Source of the DNA: Curvibacter lanceolatus ATCC 14669
GTDB taxonomy: Bacteria; Pseudomonadota; Gammaproteobacteria; Burkholderiales; Burkholderiaceae_C
DNA: 64,000 nt
Direction: 5' to 3'
Assembly: GCF_000381265.1 (NCBI RefSeq)
Contig: NZ_KB906262.1
Coordinates: 124,001 to 188,000, forward strand
Shown: piece after piece, positions 8,389-16,858 of the stretch
Numbering within the stretch: the first letter of the stretch is position 1
Layout of the letters: each line of letters starts with the position of its first letter
The notes under the pieces: model-generated
The model's input: only the letters and a program-made list of their open reading frames with translations
Databases searched by the model: none
Told to the model about the DNA's origin: nothing
Position numbers and translations under genes: made by a program

Positions 8389-8985
8389 ATGCTCGAGCAA
8401 CGCATCCAACAGCACTTCATCGACAGTGCCGACCTGAAATACCAGTCGGCCCAGATCCTCAGCAAGCCCATTGCCGACGCCGTGCAGGCGGTCATGACCT
8501 GTGTCACCAGTGGCTGCAAGGTCCTGGTCTGCGGCAATGGCGCCTCCTCGGCCCTGGCCCAGCACGCGGCCGCCAGTTTTGTGGGCCAGTTCGAGCGCGA
8601 ACGCCCCGAACTGGCCGCCTTGGCCCTGGGCACGGACGCGGCCGCCCTCAGCGCCCAGGCCGAGCAGGACTACCGCCAGGTGTTCGCGCGCCAGGTGCGG
8701 GCCCTGGGCCTGGCTGGCGACGTGCTGCTGGCCTTGTCGGCCGACGGCCAGTCGCCCAGCGTGCAGGCGGCGGTCGATGCCGCCCATGAGCGCGACATGA
8801 CCGTGGTGGCCCTGACGGGGCGCAGTGGCGGTGCGCTGGGCGCGGGTCTGCGCGAAACCGATGTCCATATCTGCGTCCCGCACGATCGCGTGGCGCGCAT
8901 CCAGGAGGTCCACCTGCTGGTGCTGCATTGCATCTGCGACGGGGTGGACGCCCAATTACTTGGTGAACAGGAGCTTCCAACATGA
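8389..8985 (+). CDS. diaA: SIS-domain protein, DiaA/GmhA family
   Basis: A 198-residue SIS protein with CGNGASSALAQH (about residues 47-58), the FERERPEL segment, LALSADGQSPSV, and the C-terminal HDRVARIQEVHLLVLH helix shared by GmhA (sedoheptulose-7-phosphate isomerase) and DiaA (DnaA-binding initiation factor). Sequence alone does not separate the two; the yraN-diaA-dolP order favours DiaA. The stop overlaps the next start (ATGA at 8982), so it is co-transcribed with dolP. Confidence 0.82.
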   Translation: MLEQRIQQHFIDSADLKYQSAQILSKPIADAVQAVMTCVTSGCKVLVCGNGASSALAQHAAASFVGQFERERPELAALALGTDAAALSAQAEQDYRQVFARQVRALGLAGDVLLALSADGQSPSVQAAVDAAHERDMTVVALTGRSGGALGAGLRETDVHICVPHDRVARIQEVHLLVLHCICDGVDAQLLGEQELPT

Positions 8986-9632
8986 ATCAACGTTTGACAC
9001 GGGTGGCCTTGGCTGCCCTGGCGGGCGCCGCCCTGGTGAGTCAGCTCACGGCCTGCTTCCCGCTGGTGGCCGGCGGTGCGGTCATGACCGGCATGGTCGC
9101 TACCGACCGCCGTACTTCCGGCGCGCAGGTCGAAGACGAGGGCATCGAACTGCGCTCGGTGAACCGCCTGCAAGAGGCGCTGGGCGATGGCCTGCATGTC
9201 AACGTCACCAGCTACAACCGACGGGTGCTGTTGACCGGTGAGGCCACCACGGCCGAAGCCAAGCAGAAGGCCGAGCAGATCGTGCAACGTGTCGAGAACG
9301 TGCGCGGCGTCTACAACGAGCTGGTGGTGGGCATTGCCAGCCCCTTGAGCGACCGCTCGCGCGACACCCTGATCTCGGGCAAGGTGAAGGCCAGCCTGGT
9401 CGATGCGCGTGACCTGATCTCGAACTCGTTCAAGGTGGTGACCGAGCGTCAGGTGGTCTACCTGATGGGCCGTGTGACCCAGCGCGAAGCCAACCGGGCC
9501 ACCGAGATCGCCCGCGGCGTCGATGGGGTGCAGAAGGTGGTGCGTCTGTTCGAGATCATCTCCGAGGAAGAACTCAAGACCCAGATGCCCACCCCGCCGA
9601 AGAACACCGAGCCGGCCAAGACGGGCGGCTGA
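8982..9632 (+). CDS. dolP: BON-domain outer-membrane lipoprotein, DolP-like
   Basis: A 216-residue lipoprotein: signal peptide ending in the lipobox LTAC (Cys25), then two BON domains (about residues 62-130 and 140-200; VNVTSYNRRVLLTGEATTAE and QVVYLMGRVTQREA). DolP (YraP) supports outer-membrane integrity and division-site functions in enterobacteria. It overlaps the SIS-domain gene by 4 bp and is followed by a hairpin terminator. The C-terminus is a short Pro/Lys-rich tail. Confidence 0.87.
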   Translation: MNQRLTRVALAALAGAALVSQLTACFPLVAGGAVMTGMVATDRRTSGAQVEDEGIELRSVNRLQEALGDGLHVNVTSYNRRVLLTGEATTAEAKQKAEQIVQRVENVRGVYNELVVGIASPLSDRSRDTLISGKVKASLVDARDLISNSFKVVTERQVVYLMGRVTQREANRATEIARGVDGVQKVVRLFEIISEEELKTQMPTPPKNTEPAKTGG

Positions 9633-9670
9633 TCGGTACCGGGCCGCGCGGCCCTCGGCCAGCAGAGTAG

Positions 9671-9713
9671 GCCGGCTGCCGAGCCCCAGGGGCCCGGGGC
9701 CGGCTTTGTTGTT
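9671..9713 (+). terminator. Probable intrinsic terminator after dolP
   Basis: GCCGGC at 9671-9676 pairs with GCCGGC at 9699-9704 around a GC-rich inner arm, followed by a T-rich run (TTTGTTGTTT). It lies between convergent genes, 38 bp past the dolP stop. Confidence 0.6.
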
Positions 9714-10628
9714 TCAGCGCAGGCGCTTGATCAGGCTGGAGGTGTCCCAGCGGCGGCCACCCATTTGTTGCACATCGGCGTAGAACTGGTCCACCAGCGC
9801 GGTCACCGGCAGGCGGGCGCCGTTGCGCTTGGCCTCGTCCAGCACCAGGCCCAGGTCCTTGCGCATCCAGTCGACGGCAAAGCCGAACTCGAACTGGTCG
9901 GCCACCATGGTCTTGCCGCGGTTGTCGAGCTGCCAGCTCTGGGCCGCACCCTTGCCGATCACGTCCAGCACCTGGGGCATGTCCAGCCCGGCCTTCTGGC
10001 CGAAGGCAATGGCCTCGGACAGGCCTTGCACCAGCCCGGCGATGCAGATCTGGTTGACCATCTTGGCCAGTTGGCCGGCGCCGCTTTCACCCAGCAGGGT
10101 GAAGGCGCGTGAAAACGCCATGCCCACCGGGCGAGCCGCTTCGAAAGCGGCCGCTTCGCCGCCACACATCACGGTCAGCAGGCCGTTCTGGGCGCCGGCC
10201 TGGCCACCGGACACCGGGGCATCGACAAAGCGCAGGCCGATCTGGCGCGCGGCGGTGGCCAGTTCGCGGGCCACCTCGGCCGAGGCCGTGGTGTGGTCGA
10301 CAAACACGGCACCGGGTTTCATGCCGGCGAAGGCGCCGTCAGCACCCAGGGTGACCGAGCGCAGGTCATCGTCGTTGCCCACACAGCAGAACACCAGGTC
10401 GGCGTCCTGGGCGGCCAGGCGCGGCGTGGCCGCAGCGCGGGGGGCGGCGGTGGCGGCAAATTCCTTCACCCAGGCCTCGGCCTTGGCCGGCGTGCGGTTG
10501 TACACCGTGACCTGGTGACCGGCCAGGGCCAGGTGGCCGGCCATGGGGTAGCCCATCACGCCCAGGCCGAGAAAGGCGACCTTGAGTGAGGGGGTGGCTT
10601 CGTAAGTGCGTGCGTTGGTGCTGGACAT
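9714..10628 (-). CDS. NAD(P)-dependent beta-hydroxyacid dehydrogenase
   Basis: A 304-residue member of the 3-hydroxyisobutyrate / tartronate-semialdehyde reductase family. The Rossmann motif FLGLGVMGYPMAGHL is near residue 19, the substrate loop is DAPVSGGQAGAQNG, and the catalytic Lys lies in AKMVNQ. It would reduce or oxidise a small beta-hydroxyacid with NAD(P)H. The substrate cannot be told from sequence. It lies downstream of pilU, but a strong pilU terminator separates them, so the link is positional only. Confidence 0.85.
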   Translation of the reverse strand: MSSTNARTYEATPSLKVAFLGLGVMGYPMAGHLALAGHQVTVYNRTPAKAEAWVKEFAATAAPRAAATPRLAAQDADLVFCCVGNDDDLRSVTLGADGAFAGMKPGAVFVDHTTASAEVARELATAARQIGLRFVDAPVSGGQAGAQNGLLTVMCGGEAAAFEAARPVGMAFSRAFTLLGESGAGQLAKMVNQICIAGLVQGLSEAIAFGQKAGLDMPQVLDVIGKGAAQSWQLDNRGKTMVADQFEFGFAVDWMRKDLGLVLDEAKRNGARLPVTALVDQFYADVQQMGGRRWDTSSLIKRLR

Positions 10629-10655
10629 GGTGGTGTGAAAGCGTGGGTGGGGTTT

Positions 10656-10700
10656 CGAAAAAGAAAAGCCGCCGGCACCCCCCTGGGAGCGGCCGGCGGC
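10656..10700 (-). terminator. Intrinsic terminator of the pilU transcript
   Basis: On the minus strand GCCGCCGGC (10700-10692) pairs with GCCGGCGGC (10676-10668), a perfect 9-bp stem, followed by TTTTCTTTTT. It starts 7 bp past the pilU stop. Confidence 0.85.
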
Positions 10701-10706
10701 GCGGAT

Positions 10707-11843
10707 TCAGACGATGGCAAAGTGTTCGGTGCCGGCCGACAGGTCCTGGTTGCGGGCACGCTGGCTGTTGAGCTTGATCTGCAGGCGCAGGTCGTTCAAC
10801 GAGTCGGCGTTGCGCAGTGCGTCTTCGTAGGTGATGACGTTGCTCTCGTACAGATCGAACAGCGATTGGTCGAAGGTCTGCATGCCCAGGTTGCGGCTCT
10901 TCTTCATGATCTCCTTGATTTCGGAGACCTCGCCCTTGAAGATCAGGTCGGAGATCAGCGGGGTGTTCAGCATCACCTCGACCGCGGCCGCCCGGCCCTT
11001 GCCGTCCTGCTTGGGGATCAGGCGCTGCGAGATCATGCCGCGCAGGTTCAGCGACAGGTCCATCAGCAGCTGATCGCGCCGCTCTTCGGGGAAGAAGTTC
11101 ACGATGCGGTCCAGCGCCTGGTTGGCGCTGTTGGCGTGCAGCGTGGCCAGGCACAGGTGGCCGGTCTCGGCAAACACCACGGCGTGCTCCATGGTTTCGC
11201 GGTCGCGGATCTCGCCCATCAGGATCACGTCGGGGGCCTGGCGCAGCGTGTTCTTGAGCGCGGCCTCCCAGCTGTCGGTGTCCAGCCCCACCTCGCGGTG
11301 GGTGACCACGCAGTTCTTGTGCGGGTGCACGAACTCGACCGGGTCTTCGACCGTGATGATGTGGCCGTAGGAGTTCTCGTTGCGCCAGTCCACCATCGAG
11401 GCCAGCGTGGTCGACTTGCCCGAGCCGGTGGCGCCCACCATGATGCACAGGCCGCGCTTGGTCATGGCCACTTCCTTGAGCACCTGGGGCAGGCCCAGGT
11501 CGTCAATGGTGGGCAGGGTCATCGGGATCACCCGCAGCACCATGCCGACCTTGCCTTGCTGCAAAAAGGCGTTGACGCGGAAGCGGCCGATGCCGGCCGG
11601 CGAAATCGCGAAATTGCATTCCTTGGTGCGCTCGAACTCGGCCGACTGCTTGTCGTTCATGATCGAACGGGCCAGCGCCACCGTGTGCACCGAGGTCAGC
11701 GGCTGGGGCGACACCTTGGTGATGCGCCCGTCCACCTTGATGGCGGGCGGAAAGTCGGCCGTGATGAACAGGTCGCTGCCGTTCCTGCTCACCATGAGCT
11801 TGAGCAGATCGTTGATGAATTTGCTCGCCTGATCGCGTTCCAT
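10707..11843 (-). CDS. pilU: Type IV pilus retraction ATPase PilU
   Basis: A PilT-like hexameric ATPase that assists pilus retraction at the inner-membrane base. Of 378 residues, the N-terminal PAS-like domain (SRNGSDLFITADFPPAIKVD) precedes the RecA core with Walker A GATGSGKST, the Asp box TVEDPVEF, Walker B VILMGEIRDRET and the His box TLHANSANQA. The longer C-terminal end and the FPPAIKVDG variant separate it from PilT downstream. It is last in the run pilT - cyclic-nucleotide-binding gene - pilU. Confidence 0.93.
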   Translation of the reverse strand: MERDQASKFINDLLKLMVSRNGSDLFITADFPPAIKVDGRITKVSPQPLTSVHTVALARSIMNDKQSAEFERTKECNFAISPAGIGRFRVNAFLQQGKVGMVLRVIPMTLPTIDDLGLPQVLKEVAMTKRGLCIMVGATGSGKSTTLASMVDWRNENSYGHIITVEDPVEFVHPHKNCVVTHREVGLDTDSWEAALKNTLRQAPDVILMGEIRDRETMEHAVVFAETGHLCLATLHANSANQALDRIVNFFPEERRDQLLMDLSLNLRGMISQRLIPKQDGKGRAAAVEVMLNTPLISDLIFKGEVSEIKEIMKKSRNLGMQTFDQSLFDLYESNVITYEDALRNADSLNDLRLQIKLNSQRARNQDLSAGTEHFAIV

Positions 11844-11873
11844 GTGGGGGATGTCCTGCTGTGGGGGCTGTGT

Positions 11874-12503
11874 CTATTTCTGGTGGTCGCTGAGCCGGGC
11901 GCTCACCACGCGCAGGCGCAGTGAGAGCTTTCGGGCCAGCAGGGCAACCAGGCTGGCAGCCAGTTGAGGGGCCTGGGTCATCATTTCATCCAGTGTGTCG
12001 GCACTGAGCACCGCGACCTCGCAGGAGGTCAGGGTGGTGCAGGCCGAAAAGCGGATGCCGCTGTCAAGCAGCGACATCTCGCCCAGGATGTCACCGGGCC
12101 GGGTCTCGGCCAAGCGCAGATGCTCGCCCCAGGGCTGCACCCGGTCCACCGCGATGGTGCCCTTGAGCGGCACCACCATGAAGTTGCCGTACTCGTCCTG
12201 CTGGATCAGGTCGCGGTTGGCCGGAATGGTGGCAAAGTCGAAGAAACGCTCCATGCGCTCGATGCCGTCGGCTGGCAGCTGTGCCATGTACTTGTCGCGT
12301 GCCCACAGGCCTTGCAGCAGCTTGCCGCCCTGGCTGGCAGGCAGGCGCTTGGCGCCCACCTCCACCGCGCGTGCCTCCCAGGGCACCAGCATGGCCGAGT
12401 CCACGCCCTGGCCGGCAAACGCGGTCGAGAACAGAACCGAGTCCTGCGGATCATCCGGGCGCTGTGCGGTCTTCTGTCTGAGCAGTCCGAGGATGCCTTT
12501 CAT
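11874..12503 (-). CDS. Cyclic nucleotide-binding domain protein between pilT and pilU
   Basis: 209 residues. The cNMP-binding fold covers about residues 85-195, and the phosphate-binding cassette reads GDILGEMSLLDSGIRFSAC, retaining Glu and the Arg-x-Ser pattern expected for ligand binding. The N-terminal ~80 residues match nothing recognised, and no helix-turn-helix follows, so it is not a Crp-type regulator. Its position between the two retraction ATPases, about 30-50 bp from each, suggests a cAMP or c-di-GMP input to pilus retraction (inference). Confidence 0.8.
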   Translation of the reverse strand: MKGILGLLRQKTAQRPDDPQDSVLFSTAFAGQGVDSAMLVPWEARAVEVGAKRLPASQGGKLLQGLWARDKYMAQLPADGIERMERFFDFATIPANRDLIQQDEYGNFMVVPLKGTIAVDRVQPWGEHLRLAETRPGDILGEMSLLDSGIRFSACTTLTSCEVAVLSADTLDEMMTQAPQLAASLVALLARKLSLRLRVVSARLSDHQK

Positions 12504-12554
12504 GGGTGACTCCCTTGCTTTTGTTTTGTGGTGTTGTTCTCGTCGTGAAGTGCC

Positions 12555-13598
12555 TCAGCCCGGGAAGTTCTCCGGCGTCTTGGCCTTGCTGCGGGCCTCG
12601 GCGGCGCTGATCACGTTGCGGCGCACCAGATCGGTCAGGCATTGGTCCAGGGTCTGCATGCCCACGCTGTTGCCGGTCTGGATGGCCGAGTACATCTGCG
12701 CCACCTTGGCTTCGCGGATCAGGTTGCGGATGGCGCTGGTGCCGATCATGATCTCGTGCGCTGCCACCCGGCCCTGGCCGTCCTTGGTCTTGCACAGGGT
12801 CTGCGAAATCACCGCCTGCAGCGATTCCGACAGCATGGCGCGCACCATTTCCTTCTCTTCGGCCGGAAACACGTCGATGATCCGGTCGATCGTCTTGGCC
12901 GCACTCGAGGTGTGCAGGGTGCCGAACACCAGGTGGCCCGTCTCGGCCGCCGTCATGGCCAGGCGGATGGTTTCGAGGTCGCGCATTTCACCGACCAGGA
13001 TGGCGTCGGGGTCTTCGCGCAGGGCCGATTTCAGGGCCGCGTTGAAGCTCAGGGTGTGCGGCCCCACCTCGCGCTGGTTGACCAGGCATTTCTTGGATTC
13101 GTGCACGAACTCGATCGGGTCTTCCACCGTCAGGATGTGGCCGTACTCGCTTTCGTTGAGGAAGTTGACCATGGCCGCCAGCGTGGTGGACTTGCCCGAG
13201 CCGGTCGGCCCGGTCACCAGCACCAGGCCCCGCGGCTTGAGCGACAGGTCGGCAAAGATCTTGGGCGCGTTGAGCTGCTCCAGCGTCAGGATCTTGGACG
13301 GAATGGTCCGGAACACCGCCCCCGAGCCGCGCTGGTGGTTGAAGGCATTGACCCGGAAGCGGGCCAGACCCTCGATTTCGAAGGAGAAATCGACCTCCAG
13401 GAACTCTTCGTAGGCCTTGCGCTGCGAATCGTTCATGATGTCGTACACCATGGCGTGCACGGTCTTGTGGTCGAGGGCGTCCACATTGATGCGGCGCACA
13501 TCCCCGTGGACCCGGATCATCGGCGGCAAGCCCGCCGACAGGTGCAGGTCGGAGGCCTTGTTCTTGACGCTGAATGCCAGCAGCTGGGTGATATCCAC
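12555..13598 (-). CDS. pilT: Type IV pilus retraction ATPase PilT
   Basis: Powers pilus depolymerisation for twitching motility. The 347-residue protein has the N-terminal SDLHLSAGLPPMIRVHGDVR, Walker A GPTGSGKST, Asp box TVEDPIEF, Walker B AILVGEMRDLETIR, His box GTLHTSSAAKT and the C-terminal AIRNLIRE motif needed for retraction. It is first in the pilT-CNB-pilU operon and divergent from yggS with only 47 bp between starts, as in many proteobacteria. Confidence 0.95.
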   Translation of the reverse strand: MDITQLLAFSVKNKASDLHLSAGLPPMIRVHGDVRRINVDALDHKTVHAMVYDIMNDSQRKAYEEFLEVDFSFEIEGLARFRVNAFNHQRGSGAVFRTIPSKILTLEQLNAPKIFADLSLKPRGLVLVTGPTGSGKSTTLAAMVNFLNESEYGHILTVEDPIEFVHESKKCLVNQREVGPHTLSFNAALKSALREDPDAILVGEMRDLETIRLAMTAAETGHLVFGTLHTSSAAKTIDRIIDVFPAEEKEMVRAMLSESLQAVISQTLCKTKDGQGRVAAHEIMIGTSAIRNLIREAKVAQMYSAIQTGNSVGMQTLDQCLTDLVRRNVISAAEARSKAKTPENFPG

Positions 13599-13645
13599 GG
13601 AAACCCTCTTTCCTCTTTGATAGTTTGCTACGCTCCCGGGTAATT

Positions 13646-14371
13646 ATGACGATGATTGGTAACAACCTCCAAGCTGTGCAGGAGCGCATCCGCCGCGCCT
13701 GCGAGGCAGCCGGGCGCGCGCCGGGCAGTGTGCGCCTGCTGGCCGTGTCCAAGACCTTTGGCCCCGAGGCTGTGCGCGAGGCCGCCGCTGCCGGCCAGCA
13801 CGCCTTTGGCGAAAATTACCTGCAAGAAGGCGTGGCCAAGATCGAGGCCCTGGACGCGCCCCCCGAGCCCCTGCGCCCGCGCCCCGAATGGCACTGCATC
13901 GGCCCGGTGCAATCGAACAAGACCCGGCTGGTGGCGGCCCATTTCGACTGGCTGCACTCGGTGGACCGGCTCAAGATCGCCCAACGCCTGAGCGAGCAGC
14001 GCGGGGCCGAGCAGGCGCCGCTGCAGATTTGCCTGCAGGTCAACATCGACGGCGGCCCCAGCAAATCGGGTGTGGCGCCCGACGAGGTGCTGGCCCTGGC
14101 CCGCGAGGTGGCCCTGCTGCCGCGCCTGTGCCTGCGCGGGCTGATGACCATCCCCGAACCCCAGCCCGATTTCGAGGCGCAAAAGCAGGTGCACCTGCGG
14201 GCCCGGGCCCTGTTCGATGCGGTGCGCGCCGCGGGCCTGCCGGGGGCGGATCAGTTCGACACCCTGTCCATGGGCATGACCGGCGACCTGGAGGCCGCCA
14301 TCCACGCCGGCAGCACCATGGTGCGCGTGGGCACGGCCATCTTTGGCGGGCGCAGCTACCCGGCGGTGTGA
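13646..14371 (+). CDS. yggS: YggS / PLPBP pyridoxal phosphate homeostasis protein
   Basis: A 241-residue PLP-binding TIM-barrel protein that buffers cellular PLP; no enzyme activity is known for the family. The PLP lysine is K36 in LLAVSKTFG, followed by FGENYLQE and the C-terminal phosphate-binding stretch LSMGMTGDLEAAI. The ATG at 13646 is used; an in-frame TTG at 13625 and a second ATG at 13652 are alternatives. Location beside pilT is conserved widely. Confidence 0.92.
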   Translation: MTMIGNNLQAVQERIRRACEAAGRAPGSVRLLAVSKTFGPEAVREAAAAGQHAFGENYLQEGVAKIEALDAPPEPLRPRPEWHCIGPVQSNKTRLVAAHFDWLHSVDRLKIAQRLSEQRGAEQAPLQICLQVNIDGGPSKSGVAPDEVLALAREVALLPRLCLRGLMTIPEPQPDFEAQKQVHLRARALFDAVRAAGLPGADQFDTLSMGMTGDLEAAIHAGSTMVRVGTAIFGGRSYPAV

Positions 14372-14743
14372 GCACGATCCGCAGGCGGCCACACCGGGTA
14401 TGACGTCCGGTGTCGGGCTGCGTCCTGACCGGATGACGGCTGGGTCTTCAAGCGCCCGTTTCGTCCCCCTCGCAAGGGGCCATGGGCTCCGTCTTTCGAG
14501 CCCCCACGGCCGCGCGGCCGTCCTCGAATAACCGGCGAGGCGCCATGGCGGCGCGCTCGGCGGGTGTGGCGGCGACAAGCCGCTTGGCAGCGCTGCGCCA
14601 CGACATGATCACCGGCGGCTTCCATCGCAAATCACCAAGGCGCCAGAACAAGGCCTGAGCAGTCCGTGCCCCGGGGTTCAGAAAGGCTTGGGGTGCACCG
14701 GTGTCCCGACCGGGCTTGCGAGCCACAACACCGAGGAGACAAC
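14372..14743. other. Intergenic region before the alcohol dehydrogenase
   Basis: 372 bp without a convincing gene. It holds a hairpin just after yggS (ACACCGG 14391-14397 with CCGGTGT 14407-14413, no T run) and a perfect 16-bp palindrome ACGGCCGCGCGGCCGT at 14506-14521. Frames open on the minus strand lack starts, ribosome sites or family-like sequence. The alcohol dehydrogenase promoter must lie here, but no sigma-54 or clear sigma-70 element is visible. Confidence 0.5.
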
Positions 14744-16840
14744 ATGCTTGGCACCGCCATTCCTGCCCTGTTCATCAGCCTGTGGGCGCTTTCTGCCTGG
14801 GCCCAAGACGACGCTGGCGCGCGCACCACCACCGTCAAGCGCGTGGATGAAGCCTTCATCCGCGCCAATGAACAAAAAACCCCTGACTGGCCCACGACGG
14901 GCGTCGACTATGCCGAGACGCGTTACAGCCGCCTGGATCAAATCCATGCCGGCAACGTTCAACAGCTCGGCCTGGTCTGGTCGTACAACCTGGCGTCCAC
15001 GCGCGGTGTGGAGGCCACACCGGTCGTCGTCGACGGCGTGATGTACCAGACCGCATCGTGGAGCGTGGTGCACGCCATCGATGCGCGCACGGGGCAAAAG
15101 ATCTGGAGCTACGACCCCAAGGTCGATCCCGCTCGGGGCAAAAATGGGTGCTGTGACGTGGTCAATCGCGGTGTGGCGCTCTGGAAAGGCAAAGTTTATG
15201 TCGGCGCTTTTGACGGTCGCCTGATCGCGCTCGACGCTGCCACCGGCAAGGTGGCGTGGGAGAAAAACACCCTGGAGGGCCACCGAGGCGCCTACACGAT
15301 CACGGGAGCGCCGCGCGTGTTCAAGGGCAAGGTCATCATTGGCAACGGGGGCTCTGAATACGGGGTGCGCGGCTTCATCACCGCCTACGATGCCGAGACC
15401 GGCGAGCAACGCTGGCGCTGGTACAGCGTGCCGGGCGACCCGGCCTTGCCCTACGAGACGCCTGAGCTGAAAGCCGCCGCCAAAACCTGGGACCCCAGCG
15501 GCCAATACTGGAAGGCGGGGGGCGGTGGCACCATGTGGGACAGCATGGTCTTTGACCCCGAGCTGAACACCCTGTATGTCGGCGTGGGCAATGGATCGCC
15601 CTGGTCGGCCAAGGTGCGCAGCCCCAAGGGGGGCGACAACCTGTACCTGGGCTCCATCGTGGCGCTGGACCCGGACACAGGCCAATACAAGTGGCACTAC
15701 CAGGAAACGCCTTCGGACAACTGGGACTACACCTCCACCCAGCCCATGATCCTGGCCGACATCCAGCTCGGCGGCAAACCGCGCAAGGTGATCCTGCACG
15801 CGCCCAAGAACGGCTTTTTCTTCGTGGTCGACCGCACCAATGGCCGTTTCATCTCCGCCAGGAACTTCGTCCCGGTGACCTGGGCCAAGGGCTATGACAA
15901 GAAGGGTCGCCCGATCGGCATCGCGGCGGCGCGCGACGGCCGCGATCCGGATGCCGTGCCAGGCCCCAACGGCGCACACAACTGGCACCCCATGTCCTAC
16001 AACCCGAAGACCGGGCTGGTTTACCTGCCCGCACAGCACATCCCCGCAGCGCTGGTGGACGATCCAGGCTGGCAGTTCAACCAGCCCCGCCCCATGGCCC
16101 TGGGGTCGGGCACCGGTTGGAACACCGCCAAGATCGTTCCGGCCGAGCCGCCCAAGAGCCAGCCCATGGGCCGCCTGCTGGCCTGGGACCCCGTGCAGCA
16201 AAAGGAGGTCTGGCGCGTGGAGCACATCTCACCGTGGAACGGTGGCACGCTGACCACGGCAGGCCAGTTGGTGTTCCAGGGCACGGCAGATGGTCGCTTT
16301 GTGGCGTATGACGCTGGCAGCGGCAAGAAGCTCTGGGAGAGCCCGGTGGGCACCGGCGTGCTGGCCGCGCCCAGCACCTACCTGGTGGACGGCCAGCAAT
16401 ACGTGTCCGTGGCCGTGGGCTGGGGCGGTGTGTACGGCTTGGCGGACCGCGCCACAGACCAGCAGATGCCTGGCACCGTCTACACCTTTGCGCTGGGCGG
16501 CGCGGCCAAGCTGCCCGACTTTGTGGCCTATCGCACCGGCAAGCTGCTGCAAGGCGTGAAGTACGACCCCGCCAAGGTGCCCGAAGGCACGGCCTTGTAC
16601 GTGGCCAATTGCTATGTCTGCCACGGCCTGCCTGGCGTGCAGAAAGGCGGCGCCTTGCCCAATCTGGCTTACCTGGATGCGGCCTACATCGAGCACCTGC
16701 CCAGCTTCATCTTCAACGGGCCGGCCACCTCGCGCGGCATGCCCGATTTCACCGGCCGGCTGACAAGCGATCAGGTGGAGGCCATCAAGGCCTTCATCCA
16801 AGGCACTGCCGACGCCATCCGCCCCCAGTCCGCTCAATAA
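14744..16840 (+). CDS. Quinohemoprotein alcohol dehydrogenase (PQQ and heme c)
   Basis: A periplasmic enzyme that oxidises primary alcohols to aldehydes, passing electrons from PQQ to its own heme c. Of 698 residues: signal peptide to about residue 20, eight-bladed PQQ propeller, then a cytochrome c domain with C623-YV-C626-H627 and Met666 (RGMPDF) as ligands. The vicinal disulfide C136-C137 and catalytic D328 (NWDYTSTQ) are present. Two residues after D328 is Thr, not Asp, which indicates the calcium rather than the lanthanide type. The sequence closely resembles the Comamonas testosteroni quinohemoprotein ethanol dehydrogenase as I recall it. The start at 14744 has GAGGAG upstream and gives a clean signal peptide. 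An aldehyde dehydrogenase follows after 18 bp. Confidence 0.93.
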   Translation: MLGTAIPALFISLWALSAWAQDDAGARTTTVKRVDEAFIRANEQKTPDWPTTGVDYAETRYSRLDQIHAGNVQQLGLVWSYNLASTRGVEATPVVVDGVMYQTASWSVVHAIDARTGQKIWSYDPKVDPARGKNGCCDVVNRGVALWKGKVYVGAFDGRLIALDAATGKVAWEKNTLEGHRGAYTITGAPRVFKGKVIIGNGGSEYGVRGFITAYDAETGEQRWRWYSVPGDPALPYETPELKAAAKTWDPSGQYWKAGGGGTMWDSMVFDPELNTLYVGVGNGSPWSAKVRSPKGGDNLYLGSIVALDPDTGQYKWHYQETPSDNWDYTSTQPMILADIQLGGKPRKVILHAPKNGFFFVVDRTNGRFISARNFVPVTWAKGYDKKGRPIGIAAARDGRDPDAVPGPNGAHNWHPMSYNPKTGLVYLPAQHIPAALVDDPGWQFNQPRPMALGSGTGWNTAKIVPAEPPKSQPMGRLLAWDPVQQKEVWRVEHISPWNGGTLTTAGQLVFQGTADGRFVAYDAGSGKKLWESPVGTGVLAAPSTYLVDGQQYVSVAVGWGGVYGLADRATDQQMPGTVYTFALGGAAKLPDFVAYRTGKLLQGVKYDPAKVPEGTALYVANCYVCHGLPGVQKGGALPNLAYLDAAYIEHLPSFIFNGPATSRGMPDFTGRLTSDQVEAIKAFIQGTADAIRPQSAQ

Positions 16841-16858
16841 ACCACCCAAGGAGACCCC

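Noticed and set aside
14506-14521. A 16-bp perfect palindrome as an operator or terminator
   Set aside because: It is pure G/C plus end bases with no T run and no copy near other genes; no function can be supported.
14448-14726. A 92-codon minus-strand frame upstream of the alcohol dehydrogenase
   Set aside because: It has no recognisable sequence, its start lies in the dehydrogenase leader, and no ribosome site is visible.
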